A stretch of 30,930 nt of DNA, taken from contig DLGP01000002.1 in the NCBI GenBank assembly GCA_002482765.1, positions 11,813 through 42,742 of the forward strand, written 5' to 3'. This document shows, piece after piece, positions 8,651 to 16,652 of the stretch; the first letter of the stretch is position 1, and every line of letters starts with the position of its first letter. The notes below the pieces were generated by a model. It did no database searches, had not been told where the DNA came from, and worked only from the letters and a program-made list of their open reading frames with translations. The DNA is from Alphaproteobacteria bacterium UBA7691. GTDB lineage: Bacteria > Pseudomonadota > Alphaproteobacteria > Ferrovibrionales > Ferrovibrionaceae. Made by a program: the position numbers and the translations under genes.

Positions 8651-9441
8651 GAGTGTTTGACCTCCACGATACGCTCGCGCAGTTCATGCACGATCTGGCC
8701 AAAATACGGCTCGAATGTGGTCTCCAGCGTACGCGGCCGAGGGATATCCACCTCGCGCTCATAGACAATACGGCCGGGCCGCTTGCTCATCACAAACACA
8801 CGGTCGGCCAGAAACACCGCCTCGCGCAGATCATGGGTGATCAGGATGGCGGTGAATTGCCGATCCATCCACAATTTCTGCATCACACCCCAAAGCTCCT
8901 CGCGGGTGAAAGCATCGAGCGCGCCGAATGGCTCGTCGAGCATCAGCAGGCTGGGATCGTGGATGATGGCGCGGCACACATTGGTACGCTGCTGCATGCC
9001 GCCGGAAAGCTGCCAGGGGAATTTGTCGGCGAAATCATCCAGGCCCACAGTGCGCAGCAGGTTCATGGCGCGCGCCACATAGCGATCACGTTCGCGGCGC
9101 AATTGGTGCTTGTGCGGCGCCACGATCTCCAGCGGCAGCATCACGTTGTCTATGGTGGAGCGCCAGGGCAGCAAGGTGGAATTCTGGAATGCCATGCCGA
9201 CGCCCTGGGTCGGCCCCTTCACCGGCTTGCCGCCGATGCCGATGACGCCCTTGGTGGCCGGGATCAGGCCGGTGACCAGTTTCATCAGGGTGGATTTGCC
9301 GCAACCCGATGGGCCAACAACGGCAACAAATTCGCCCTTCTTGATGCCAAGGGTCAAATCCTCCACCGCCAGGGTGGCCGTTTCAGCCTGCTGGTAGACC
9401 AGGGAAACATTGTCGAGAGTGACAAAAGCCTGCTCCGTCAT
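8647..9441 (-). CDS. ABC transporter ATP-binding protein, NitT/TauT (SsuB-like) family
   Basis: This is the cytoplasmic ATPase that drives the adjacent permease. With the ATG at 9441 it is 264 residues long. It shows Walker A GPSGCGKS (43-50), Q-loop Gln86 in MAFQNSTLLPWRS, signature LSGGMQQR (145-152), Walker B LLMLDEP (165-171) with the D-loop PFGALDAFTR, and the switch His203 in LITHDLREA. All catalytic elements are intact. An upstream TTG at 9501 would add 20 residues, but ATG 9441, preceded by a G-rich stretch, agrees with family length. It heads the five-gene unit ATPase-permease-xdhA-xdhB-xdhC, so the promoter should lie in the AT-rich 9442-9670 region. Confidence 0.9.
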   Translation of the reverse strand: MTEQAFVTLDNVSLVYQQAETATLAVEDLTLGIKKGEFVAVVGPSGCGKSTLMKLVTGLIPATKGVIGIGGKPVKGPTQGVGMAFQNSTLLPWRSTIDNVMLPLEIVAPHKHQLRRERDRYVARAMNLLRTVGLDDFADKFPWQLSGGMQQRTNVCRAIIHDPSLLMLDEPFGALDAFTREELWGVMQKLWMDRQFTAILITHDLREAVFLADRVFVMSKRPGRIVYEREVDIPRPRTLETTFEPYFGQIVHELRERIVEVKHS

Positions 9442-9590
9442 CACAGCCCCCGCCCGAATACACGCTGCGCCATACCGATCCCCCTGTTGCGCTGCACACA
9501 AACAAGGATTGTAAGCATGTTGGGCATCGAAGTGTAACCAAATTTTGGGTGTTTTTTATGCGGCCAAACTATTGCCCAGAGAATCGGCAA

Positions 9591-9606
9591 TGTTTCATGT
9601 TAAACA
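9591..9606. promoter_or_regulatory. Palindrome TGTTT-N6-AAACA, possible operator for the transporter/xdh operon
   Basis: A perfect 5-bp inverted repeat separated by six bases lies in the AT-rich region between the divergent ABC-ATPase and Y-family polymerase genes. It is the kind of site bound by GntR- or LacI-like dimers, and the xdh operon has no linked regulator gene. Arms are short, so chance is a real alternative. Confidence 0.3.
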
Positions 9607-9612
9607 CTTTTT

Positions 9613-9627
9613 GTTCTTTTAATGTAC
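9613..9627 (+). promoter_or_regulatory. Candidate LexA (SOS) box upstream of Y-family polymerase
   Basis: The 15 bases read GTTC, seven bases, GTAC. The alphaproteobacterial LexA box is usually GTTC-N7-GTTC, so there is one mismatch in the second half. It lies about 45 bases before the polymerase ATG at 9671, a suitable place for SOS control, with a TTATAT at 9631-9636 that could be a -10 element. The match is imperfect and the call is tentative. Confidence 0.35.
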
Positions 9628-9670
9628 GATTTATATTGACCTTCCGCTCGCCCGGCATAGAGTCCGGGCC

Positions 9671-10990
9671 ATGAAACCGGCCTGGGCCTCTTCCAGCCTT
9701 TCCTGGCTGTATCTCGACCTCAACAGCTACTTCGCCAGCGTGGAGCAGCAGGAGCAGCCGCGCCTGCGCGGCAAACCCGTGGCGGTGGTGCCGGTGATGA
9801 CCGACAGCACCTCGGCCATCGCCGCCAGCTATGAGGCCAAGGCTTTCGGCATCCGCACCGGCACGCCGATCTGGGAGGCCAAGCGGCTCTGCCCGCAAAT
9901 CCGCCTGGTGCCGGCGCGCCATGACGTTTATGTCGACTATCATCACCGCATCCTGAAGGAGATCGACAACCATATCCCGGTGGCGCGGATCGGCTCGATT
10001 GACGAAATGGCCTGCGAATTGATGGGCCGCGAAAAGCTGAAAAGCGAAGCCATGGCCCTGGCGCAACGCCTCAAGGACGGGTTGAGGCGCAATGTTGGCG
10101 ATTGCATCCGCTGCTCCATCGGCATTGCGCCGAACGGCTTCCTGGCCAAGGTGGCCAGCGACCTCAAGAAACCCGATGGCCTGACCGTGCTGGAAGCCGC
10201 CGAGCTGCCCGGGCCATTGCTCGACCTGAAACTGCGCGACCTGCCCGGCATCGGCGCCAATATGGAACGCCGCCTGCTCGGCGCCGGCATCGACAGCCTG
10301 CCGGCTTTGTGGAATCTCGGCCCGCGCGAAGCCCGGCGCATCTGGGGCGGCATCGGCGGCGAGATGTTCTGGCGCGAATTACGCGGCGAGATCGTGCATC
10401 ACGCGGCGCAGGGCCGCCATAGTGTGAGCCATAGCCATGTGCTGCCGCCAGCTTTGCGCCCGGCCGGCCAGGCCGAGGCGGTGGCGCGGCGCCTGGCCGC
10501 CAAGGCGATCACCCGGGTGCGACGCATCGGCTGCGCAGCCCGTATGCTGCATCTTTCAGTGCGCTTCGACGACATGGCGCGAGAGAAATGGACGGCGGAT
10601 TTCCGCCTCACCGAGACCCAGGACAGTTTTGTGGTGCTGGATGCGGTGGCCCAGCTCTGGCGCCGCATGTGCGTCGAAACCAAGGCCCTGCATGGTCGCC
10701 GGCTGCATAAACTGGGCGTGGCGCTCACCGATCTGGTGCCGGAAGCCGAAACCACCGGCGACCTGTTTGGCGGCGGCAGCGGCTTCGAGGCGGACCCGGC
10801 GCAAAGCGAAAAGCGCGTGAAACTGGCCAAGGCCATCGACAAGCTGAATGCCAAATACAAGCGTGACACCGTGCATATCGGCCCCTTGCCCGGCACCGGC
10901 AGCGACCGCCAGAAAACCGGCAAGGGTGATTTCATGGGCGCCAAGATCGCCTTCAACCGGATACCGGATCAGGCTGAATTCAACGAGTGA
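9671..10990 (+). CDS. Y-family DNA polymerase (DinB-like translesion polymerase)
   Basis: This 439-residue protein is a low-fidelity translesion DNA polymerase. The palm motif YLDLNSYFASVE supplies catalytic Asp16 and the probable steric-gate Phe21. GSIDE gives catalytic Asp111 and Glu112. SIGIAPNGFLAKVASDLKKP (149-168) is the conserved palm/fingers segment, and LRDLPGIGANMERRL (188-202) is the thumb helix-hairpin-helix. The little-finger domain occupies about 240-360. TGDLF (362-366) resembles a degenerate beta-clamp binding motif lacking the usual Gln, and the C-terminal tail ends in FNRIPDQAEFNE. All catalytic carboxylates are intact. It is not next to imuA or dnaE2, so it does not look like an ImuB mutasome gene. 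No clear Shine-Dalgarno precedes the ATG. A possible SOS box lies upstream. Confidence 0.9.
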   Translation: MKPAWASSSLSWLYLDLNSYFASVEQQEQPRLRGKPVAVVPVMTDSTSAIAASYEAKAFGIRTGTPIWEAKRLCPQIRLVPARHDVYVDYHHRILKEIDNHIPVARIGSIDEMACELMGREKLKSEAMALAQRLKDGLRRNVGDCIRCSIGIAPNGFLAKVASDLKKPDGLTVLEAAELPGPLLDLKLRDLPGIGANMERRLLGAGIDSLPALWNLGPREARRIWGGIGGEMFWRELRGEIVHHAAQGRHSVSHSHVLPPALRPAGQAEAVARRLAAKAITRVRRIGCAARMLHLSVRFDDMAREKWTADFRLTETQDSFVVLDAVAQLWRRMCVETKALHGRRLHKLGVALTDLVPEAETTGDLFGGGSGFEADPAQSEKRVKLAKAIDKLNAKYKRDTVHIGPLPGTGSDRQKTGKGDFMGAKIAFNRIPDQAEFNE

Positions 10991-11002
10991 GCCGCCGGCT
11001 CA
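10988..11002. terminator. Hairpin containing both stop codons of a convergent gene pair
   Basis: The bases TGAGCC, GCC, GGCTCA form a perfect 6-bp stem with a 3-base loop. The left arm contains the TGA of the Y-family polymerase and the right arm contains the stop of the DUF2336 gene on the other strand. No T-tract follows on either side, so it is at best a weak bidirectional terminator or an RNA-end protector. Confidence 0.4.
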
Positions 11003-12262
11003 AAGCCCGAGAATCTTGAGCTGTTCCTCAAGCTCGCCCTTGCCCACCGGATAGTCGGTGCCATTGCGGGCATTCAGCATCATCTTGGGCGGCACCTTGG
11101 CAATATCACGCTGCACCATCACGGCGGTGCGCATGCTGAATTTGGCGCGCCAGATCAGCGCCGTGATCAGGCGGCCATTGCGGGTTTCCAGCGCCCGCAG
11201 CACCACCGGCACCGGGGTGCGGCCAGCCTGTGCCAGGGCCTGGATGACAAAATTGCGATCCAGCCGCTCGATGGCATCCTGCACGGTATCGTTATCCAGC
11301 CGGTTGGCCTTGATCAGCTTGGTCACCGCCACTTCGGCTTCCGCCATCGCCGATGTGGCATCCTTTTCCCGGCCGGCTTCACGCCCCGGCGCGGTGATTT
11401 CCGGCGCTTCCTTGGGCAATTCAACATGCAGGCGGCGCTGCACCACCTGGCGGATTTCGCTCAACGCCTCGGGCGGCAAATCCGTGCGCAAGCTCAGGCG
11501 GTCCAGCAGCGATTGCGCCACAAAACCGGCAATACGCTTGGCCGCCGCACCCGGCAGGTTGGGGCGCTGCACCAGCGGTTCATGCCAGGATTCGATACTG
11601 GGCGCGGCATCCAGGATCAGGTCCAGTGTCTCTTCCCGAATCTGCGCCGAATCATTCGCCAGCAGGGCCGCAACGGCAGAAACATCGCGGGTGGCAACGA
11701 TGGCATCCGACACCCCGGCGCCAAGGCCGACACGGCGGGCAATCGCCGAAAGCGCGCCCGATTGTGCCGCCCCTTCAACAATCTCGCGCAGATCGTCATC
11801 GGTCAGCAGCGGCGAGAATTCCAGCACCGGAGCGGAGACAATCAGCTCCACATCCAGCGCCAGCTGCTTCACCACATGATGCGGCACATTGACCGCCGCC
11901 TTCAGCGCTTCCGACAGGATGGCGCGGATGCGGGTCAGTTCATCGCGGGCGAGCAATTCCACGGTCTGCACGGCATAGTCGCGCGCCGCACCGGCCGCTT
12001 CATCATCGGCCATGCTGGGCAGCAGGCGGGCCACCTTGTCGGCAAGCTGGGCGCGCACTTCCTCGTCGGCATCATTGGCCAGAACAAGATGCGCCTGGCT
12101 CGGCGTGGCGGCATTGGCGGCGATGGCACGCCGCACCGTCGGCGCCTCGTCCACCGCCAGGAAATACAGGATTTCCGGCCGCACATCCTGACGCTGCGCC
12201 AGTTCCAGGCGCACTGCCGGATCGGGAGAGGCGGCAAGCTGCTTGGCGCTTTCGTAATCCAT
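11000..12262 (-). CDS. DUF2336 domain-containing protein (HEAT-like repeat)
   Basis: This is a 420-residue soluble, mostly helical protein of the alphaproteobacterial DUF2336 family, whose biochemical role is not established. The N-terminal half has repeated HEAT-like units with recurring patterns such as DPAVRLELAQRQDVRPEILYFLA, then APTVRRAIAANAATP and DEEVRAQLADKVA. The middle contains LPGAAAKRIAGFVAQSLLDRL and the C-terminus the AQAGRTPVPVVLRALE region seen in the family. No signal peptide or membrane segment is visible. Its ATG overlaps the stop of the upstream diguanylate cyclase as TGATG at 12260-12264, so it is probably translated by re-initiation and may work with cyclic-di-GMP signalling. 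That link is inference from gene order. Confidence 0.85.
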   Translation of the reverse strand: MDYESAKQLAASPDPAVRLELAQRQDVRPEILYFLAVDEAPTVRRAIAANAATPSQAHLVLANDADEEVRAQLADKVARLLPSMADDEAAGAARDYAVQTVELLARDELTRIRAILSEALKAAVNVPHHVVKQLALDVELIVSAPVLEFSPLLTDDDLREIVEGAAQSGALSAIARRVGLGAGVSDAIVATRDVSAVAALLANDSAQIREETLDLILDAAPSIESWHEPLVQRPNLPGAAAKRIAGFVAQSLLDRLSLRTDLPPEALSEIRQVVQRRLHVELPKEAPEITAPGREAGREKDATSAMAEAEVAVTKLIKANRLDNDTVQDAIERLDRNFVIQALAQAGRTPVPVVLRALETRNGRLITALIWRAKFSMRTAVMVQRDIAKVPPKMMLNARNGTDYPVGKGELEEQLKILGL

Positions 12263-13527
12263 CAGACTGGGTCCACTTCCTCGGCAATATGGGTGCGGCC
12301 CTTGCCGCCCTTCTTGGCCACATACATCGCGGCATCGGCCCGCGCCACCAGCGCCTCGGCGCCCTCAACCACGTCCAGCCGTGAGAAAACAGCGCCAATC
12401 GAGAAGCCGAGCGGAAAGCCCTCAACACCCCATTGTTTGTTGATTTCCGCCGCCGCTTCCATCAGCCGGGCAGCCATCGAGGCGGCGCTGTCACGCCCGG
12501 TTTCTTCCAGCCAGAGCAGGAATTCGTCGCCGCCGATACGCGAGGCCAGATCAACCACGCGCAGGGTCTTGCGCACCGCCTCGGCCACCGCCTTGAGCAC
12601 TTCGTCGCCGGCCTGATGGCCGCGCACGTCATTCACTTTCTTGAAATTGTCGAGATCAAAATAGATCAGTGTGCCGATCAGGCGGTTGCGATGATGCCGT
12701 GACAGGCGCTTTTCCAGTTCATCCAGAAAGGCGCGGCGGTTGAGCAGCCCGGTCAGGCCATCGGTATTGGCCAGGGTGTTGAGCGTCTTATGCGCCCGGC
12801 GCAAAGCCTCAACCCGCTCACGCGCCTCGGTCACATCACGCGCCACGCCGCGTGTGCCGGCCCACTCGCCCTTGCCATCCCGTACCGCCACGCAGGATAC
12901 TTCAAAACAGCCCACACTGCCGTCCTTGCGGCGCAGAAACACCTCCACCGCCTCCTGCGGCGCTGTGGCGGTGAACGGCCACAGCGTGGGACGCGGCGTT
13001 TCCGGGCTGTCGGGCGCGGCGAAATCGGTCGGCATATGGCCTTCCAGTTCGCGCGCCGTGTAGCCCATGGCACCGCGCGGCGAGACAAAGCCGAAACGGC
13101 CATCCGGCTTGGTTTCCCAGGCAAAATCCGTGGAGCAGGCCACCAGATCGCGGAAAAGCTGGCGCGACTGCATCAGCGCCTGCAACAGATTCCGCTCCAG
13201 CGTGGTATCGCGGCCCAGCAGCAGCAACTGGCCGCCATGCGGCAGCAAAGTCAGATGCAAAGCCGTGCCGCCGCGCAGGCCGGGCAGATCGGCTTTTTCC
13301 TGACGCGGCAGGCCATCGGCCAGCGAGGCGTCCAATGCGGCGGCCAGCGCCACCAGCCTGTCGGCCGCCAAAGCATCCAACAGCGGCCCGGCGGCGCGAT
13401 TGGCGAACAAGACGGCGCCATTGCCATCAAACAACGCCGCCGGCCCCGGAAAGACAGGAATCAGCGCCGCCGGCTCCAGGGCCGCTGTGGCGATCAGGTC
13501 GAGGCTAGGATTGCTGGCAGGTTCCAT
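12262..13527 (-). CDS. Diguanylate cyclase with two N-terminal PAS-like domains
   Basis: This 421-residue protein should make cyclic-di-GMP from two GTP. A first PAS-like region spans about 28-105 (FPGPAALFDGNGAVLFANRAAG), and a second PAS spans about 120-235 (FRDLVACSTDFAWETKPDG, then FEVSCVAVRDGKG and GTRGVARDVTEAR). The GGDEF domain spans about 255-415 with DGLTGLLNRRAFLDEL (256-271), YFDLDNFKKVND (289-300) and the active site GGDEF (332-336). RVVD at 323-326, five residues before GGDEF, is a canonical inhibitory I-site, so product feedback is expected. No transmembrane segment is seen, so the sensor is cytoplasmic. It is divergent from the HAD gene and coupled to the DUF2336 gene. Confidence 0.93.
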   Translation of the reverse strand: MEPASNPSLDLIATAALEPAALIPVFPGPAALFDGNGAVLFANRAAGPLLDALAADRLVALAAALDASLADGLPRQEKADLPGLRGGTALHLTLLPHGGQLLLLGRDTTLERNLLQALMQSRQLFRDLVACSTDFAWETKPDGRFGFVSPRGAMGYTARELEGHMPTDFAAPDSPETPRPTLWPFTATAPQEAVEVFLRRKDGSVGCFEVSCVAVRDGKGEWAGTRGVARDVTEARERVEALRRAHKTLNTLANTDGLTGLLNRRAFLDELEKRLSRHHRNRLIGTLIYFDLDNFKKVNDVRGHQAGDEVLKAVAEAVRKTLRVVDLASRIGGDEFLLWLEETGRDSAASMAARLMEAAAEINKQWGVEGFPLGFSIGAVFSRLDVVEGAEALVARADAAMYVAKKGGKGRTHIAEEVDPV

Positions 13528-13612
13528 GGCGGCAATGATGATCTCCCGCTCTGTTTATAACCGTGTTGCCCCGGCCTCGTCATCGGGCTTGGTTTGGCTT
13601 ATTTTGCCGGCC

Positions 13613-14332
13613 ATGCAAACTGATCCCGCCCCCACCTTAGAACGCCTCGCCGCCACCGAAACCTGGCTGTTTGACCTCGACAACACGCTGTATCCGGCGG
13701 AATGCAACCTGTTCGCCCAGATCGACCGGCGCATGGGGGAATTCATTTCGCGGCAATTCGGCATTGACGCCGTGGCCGCCAAGCAGCGCCAGAAGGGCTT
13801 TTTCCAGCAGCATGGCACCACCTTGCGCGGCCTGATGGTGGACCATGGTGTTGATCCGGCGGATTTCCTGAATTATGTGCATGACATCGACCTGAGTGTG
13901 CTGCCGGCCCTGCCCGAATTGCGCCAGGTGTTGCAGGCCCTGCCCGGCCGCAAGCTGATCTTCACCAACGGCACCGTGGCCCATGCCGAGCGTGTGCTCG
14001 GCCGCATCGGGCTGGCGGATTGCTTTGAGGCGGTGTTTGACATTGTGGCCTCGGATTACCTGCCCAAGCCGCGACCGGAACCCTATGACAAGCTGCTGGC
14101 CGCCCATGGCGTGGATCCGCGCCGCGCCACCATGGTGGAGGATATGGCGCGCAACCTGGCCCCGGCCGCCCGGCTTGGCATGGCGACAATCTGGGTGCCG
14201 ACCCATTCCGACTGGGCGCAGCCGGTTGCCGGGGAAACCGACCATATCCACCATGTTGCCCCCGACCTGACCGGTTTCCTCAGCGCCCTGAGCAATAGCG
14301 GCCGGAATGCCGAGCCGGCGGCAAAAGGTTGA
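13613..14332 (+). CDS. HAD-family hydrolase, pyrimidine 5'-nucleotidase type
   Basis: This 239-residue cytoplasmic phosphatase has the four HAD motifs: WLFDLDNTLYP (Asp21 nucleophile, Asp23 acid/base), IFTNGT (motif II), the Lys within YLPKPRPEPYDKLL (motif III) and MVEDMARNLAPAARLGM (motif IV). The four-helix cap following FAQIDRRMGEFI and the DLDNTLYP signature fit the SDT1/pyrimidine 5'-nucleotidase subgroup, which dephosphorylates UMP or CMP and related nucleotides. The frame is open further upstream to 13400, but that would run through the divergent cyclase gene; ATG 13613 gives normal family length and is chosen. It ends 62 bases before dapD, and the two may share a transcript, an arrangement I recall from other alphaproteobacteria. 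Confidence 0.88.
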   Translation: MQTDPAPTLERLAATETWLFDLDNTLYPAECNLFAQIDRRMGEFISRQFGIDAVAAKQRQKGFFQQHGTTLRGLMVDHGVDPADFLNYVHDIDLSVLPALPELRQVLQALPGRKLIFTNGTVAHAERVLGRIGLADCFEAVFDIVASDYLPKPRPEPYDKLLAAHGVDPRRATMVEDMARNLAPAARLGMATIWVPTHSDWAQPVAGETDHIHHVAPDLTGFLSALSNSGRNAEPAAKG

Positions 14333-14394
14333 CGGGCCAGCCTTGGCGGGTATTGTCTCGCGGCTTTTATTGCGTTTTTTGAAGGAATGATGCC

Positions 14395-15252
14395 ATGACC
14401 GACGCCGCCACCCTTGCCGGCCAATTGCAGCCCATCATCGATGCCGCCTGGGAGGCGCGCGCCGATATCGGCATCAATACCAAGGGTGAAGTGCGCGAAG
14501 CCGTGGAAGCAACCCTGGAAGCCATGGATGCCGGCATTGTGCGCGCCGCACAGAAGCTGGATGGCCAGTGGCAGGCGCAGCAATGGGCCAAGAAAGCCGT
14601 GCTGCTGTCTTTCCGCCTGACCGACAACATGCTGATTTCCGACGCCCCGGGCGGCGCCAACTGGTTTGACAAGGTGCCGTCCAAATTCGTCGGCTGGAAC
14701 GAACAGCGTTTCCGCGCCGCCGGCTTCCGCGCCGTGCCGGGCGCCGTGGTGCGCCGCTCGGCCTTCATTGCGCCGAATGTGGTGCTGATGCCCAGCTTCG
14801 TGAATGTGGGCGGCTATGTTGATAGCGGCACCATGGTGGATACCTGGGCCACGGTGGGTTCCTGCGCCCAGATCGGCAAGAATGTGCATCTTTCTGGCGG
14901 CGTCGGCATCGGCGGCGTGCTGGAACCGCTGCAAGCCAACCCGGTGATCATCGAGGATAACTGCTTCATCGGTGCGCGTTCGGAAGTGGTGGAAGGCGTG
15001 ATCGTGGAAGAAGGCGCCGTGCTGTCCATGGGCGTGTTCATCTCGGCCACCACCAAGATTGTCGACCGCAGCAGCGGCGAGGTGATCTATGGCCGCGTGC
15101 CGGCCTATTCGGTGGTGGTGCCGGGCAGCCTGCCGGGCAAGCCGCTGGCCAATGGCGAGCCGGGTCCGTCGCTATCCTGCGCCGTGATCGTCAAGCGGGT
15201 GGATGCACAGACCCGCTCCAAGACCTCGATCAACGAATTGCTGCGCGACTGA
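14395..15252 (+). CDS. dapD: 2,3,4,5-tetrahydropyridine-2,6-dicarboxylate N-succinyltransferase
   Basis: DapD transfers a succinyl group from succinyl-CoA to tetrahydrodipicolinate in the succinylase branch of lysine and diaminopimelate synthesis. The 285-residue length matches the family (about 275-285). The N-terminal helical domain covers about 1-100, and the left-handed parallel beta-helix follows from about 110, built of hexapeptide repeats (FIAPNVVLMPSFVNVGGYVD, then GTMVDTWATVGSCAQIGKNV). GGVGIGGVLEPLQANPVIIE and DNCFIGARSEVVEG lie in the catalytic core. The C-terminus has GSLPGKPLANGEP and the VKRVDAQTRSKTSINELLRD ending typical of the family. The ATG follows GAAGGA. Three open frames cover parts of this region on other frames, but only this one has family similarity. 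Confidence 0.97.
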   Translation: MTDAATLAGQLQPIIDAAWEARADIGINTKGEVREAVEATLEAMDAGIVRAAQKLDGQWQAQQWAKKAVLLSFRLTDNMLISDAPGGANWFDKVPSKFVGWNEQRFRAAGFRAVPGAVVRRSAFIAPNVVLMPSFVNVGGYVDSGTMVDTWATVGSCAQIGKNVHLSGGVGIGGVLEPLQANPVIIEDNCFIGARSEVVEGVIVEEGAVLSMGVFISATTKIVDRSSGEVIYGRVPAYSVVVPGSLPGKPLANGEPGPSLSCAVIVKRVDAQTRSKTSINELLRD

Positions 15253-15353
15253 CCGCACGGCTGAGCCCGCGGCTGCATTTTTTTGCAGCGAATCGGGCCA
15301 CGACCAGGGCTAGTATTACGTTTCCTTAACCCTCGCATGCCAAATTTATCGGC

Positions 15354-15998
15354 ATGATGATGCGCTCGATTGGCAAACCCGATAACAAAACCCGTCCCGG
15401 CGGCCAGCCGGCGGCACGGCCGGGTGCGGAGAAATTCCGCACTTGCAGCGTGCTGGTGGTGGATGAGAATCGGGCCACACGCAACGGCCTGCGTGACGTG
15501 CTGATCGGCATGGGCTTCAGCGCCGTGTTTCAGGCCGCCGATGGCAAACAGGCTTTGCTGGAAGTGGCCGCGCATGAGCCCAGCCTGATCCTGGTGGATT
15601 ACCGCCTGCCGAAAATGGACGGGCTGATGTTTACGGAACGGCTGCGCCGCGACCCCGGCCTGAACAACAATGCCATGCCGGTGATCCTGATGGCGGCCGA
15701 TGTGGATTCCACCCTGGTGGTGGCGGCGCGTGATGCCGGCGTAAACGAAGTGGTGGTCAAGCCGATTTCGATGCAGGTGCTGGTGCGGCGCCTGCTTTAC
15801 GCCTTGCAGGCACAGCGGCCGCTGGTGCGTGGCGGCGGCTATGTTGGCCCCGACCGGCGTCGACGCAGCGAACGCCGCCTGGGCGATCGGCGCGGCAATG
15901 CTGGCCAGGAAGCCGATCCGGATCGCCGGCAAAGTGATTCCCGCCGCCGCGCCGAACGGCGCAAACTATCGGTGCAGGCGCTCGCCGCAGCCGGCTAA
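15354..15998 (+). CDS. Single-domain response regulator with arginine-rich C-terminal tail
   Basis: This 214-residue protein has a CheY-like receiver domain (about 31-155) and no recognisable output domain. The acidic pair is in LVVDENRATRNG (Asp37, Glu38), the phosphoacceptor is Asp82 in LILVDYRLPKMDG, and Lys136 in EVVVKPIS is the conserved lysine, so phosphorylation should be possible. The tail from about 163 is basic and repetitive, with YVGPDRRRR, RRLGDRR, DPDRRQSD and RRRAERRK. The YVGPDRRRR patch is a common tail motif in alphaproteobacterial receiver proteins. Three ATG codons occur in a row (15354, 15357, 15360) without a good Shine-Dalgarno, so the start is uncertain by two residues. 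No partner kinase is adjacent. Its stop overlaps the convergent tetR stop at CTAA. Confidence 0.85.
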   Translation: MMMRSIGKPDNKTRPGGQPAARPGAEKFRTCSVLVVDENRATRNGLRDVLIGMGFSAVFQAADGKQALLEVAAHEPSLILVDYRLPKMDGLMFTERLRRDPGLNNNAMPVILMAADVDSTLVVAARDAGVNEVVVKPISMQVLVRRLLYALQAQRPLVRGGGYVGPDRRRRSERRLGDRRGNAGQEADPDRRQSDSRRRAERRKLSVQALAAAG

Positions 15999-16597
15999 GG
16001 ACGCCCTAATTCCCTTGTCGCCAGCAAAGCCAATGCCGGCCGCACCATCCCGTGCAGCAAGGCTGGTTCCGGCCGGCAGCGCGCCGAAACCCGCAATCCC
16101 AGATGCAGGCCCAACAACATCCGGGCCAGATCTGCTGCCACCGCTTGCCGGGTGATGCTGCCCGCCCGCTGCCCGGCCTGAATGCAGCGCAGGAAGAAGG
16201 CTTCGATCTGCTCTAGCACCGAGGCAACAATCTGGCGGAATTCCGCATCCTTCGGCGCCAGTTCCAGGGCTGAATTGACCAGCATGCAGCCTCTTGCCTG
16301 GCTATCCGCCAGCGAATGCTCAATTACTTCATCAAAAAACGCTGTAATCGCCATCAGCGGCGGCAGGCGACCTTCCAGGCGCTCAACACGATCAAGGAAA
16401 CTACTGGCGACGTAATGCTGCAAGGCGCGGCGATAAAGTGTGCGCTTGTCGCCAAAGGCGTTGTACAGGCTGGCTCCGCTGATCGCCATCACATCAGCCA
16501 GCGCACGCATCGAGGTGGCTTCATAGCCATGCACCCAGAAGACATGCATAGCGGCATCCAATGCCTGCATTTCATCAAATTCGCGCGGTCGCGCCAT
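15995..16597 (-). CDS. TetR family transcriptional regulator
   Basis: This 200-residue repressor has an N-terminal TetR DNA-binding domain (about 5-55) with FDEMQALDAAMHVFWVHGYE, TSMRALADVMAISGASLYNAF and GDKRTLYRRAL, the classic helix-turn-helix followed by the F-x-x-K-x-x-L-like element. The C-terminal ligand domain has RGCMLVNSALELAPKD and is of the YP_ C-terminal type found in many short-chain or drug-responsive regulators, so the ligand is unknown. It is divergent from a DMT-family transporter with 94 bases between, and a partial palindrome lies there, which suggests it represses itself and the exporter. The stop shares CTAA with the response regulator gene. Confidence 0.9.
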   Translation of the reverse strand: MARPREFDEMQALDAAMHVFWVHGYEATSMRALADVMAISGASLYNAFGDKRTLYRRALQHYVASSFLDRVERLEGRLPPLMAITAFFDEVIEHSLADSQARGCMLVNSALELAPKDAEFRQIVASVLEQIEAFFLRCIQAGQRAGSITRQAVAADLARMLLGLHLGLRVSARCRPEPALLHGMVRPALALLATRELGRP

Positions 16598-16652
16598 CCA
16601 CCCCTCCGCTGCTTTCGCCGCGTATTGCCTTTCCTGTCTGGTCGCACCATTC

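Noticed and set aside
15272..15289. Hairpin GCTGCA with TGCAGC and a six-T loop after dapD
   Set aside because: The T-run is in the loop rather than after the stem, and the stem is only six pairs, so it is not a convincing terminator.
15324..15331. TTAACC half-site before the response regulator, similar to a CtrA half-site
   Set aside because: Only one half of the TTAA-N7-TTAA site is present, and such six-base matches are common.
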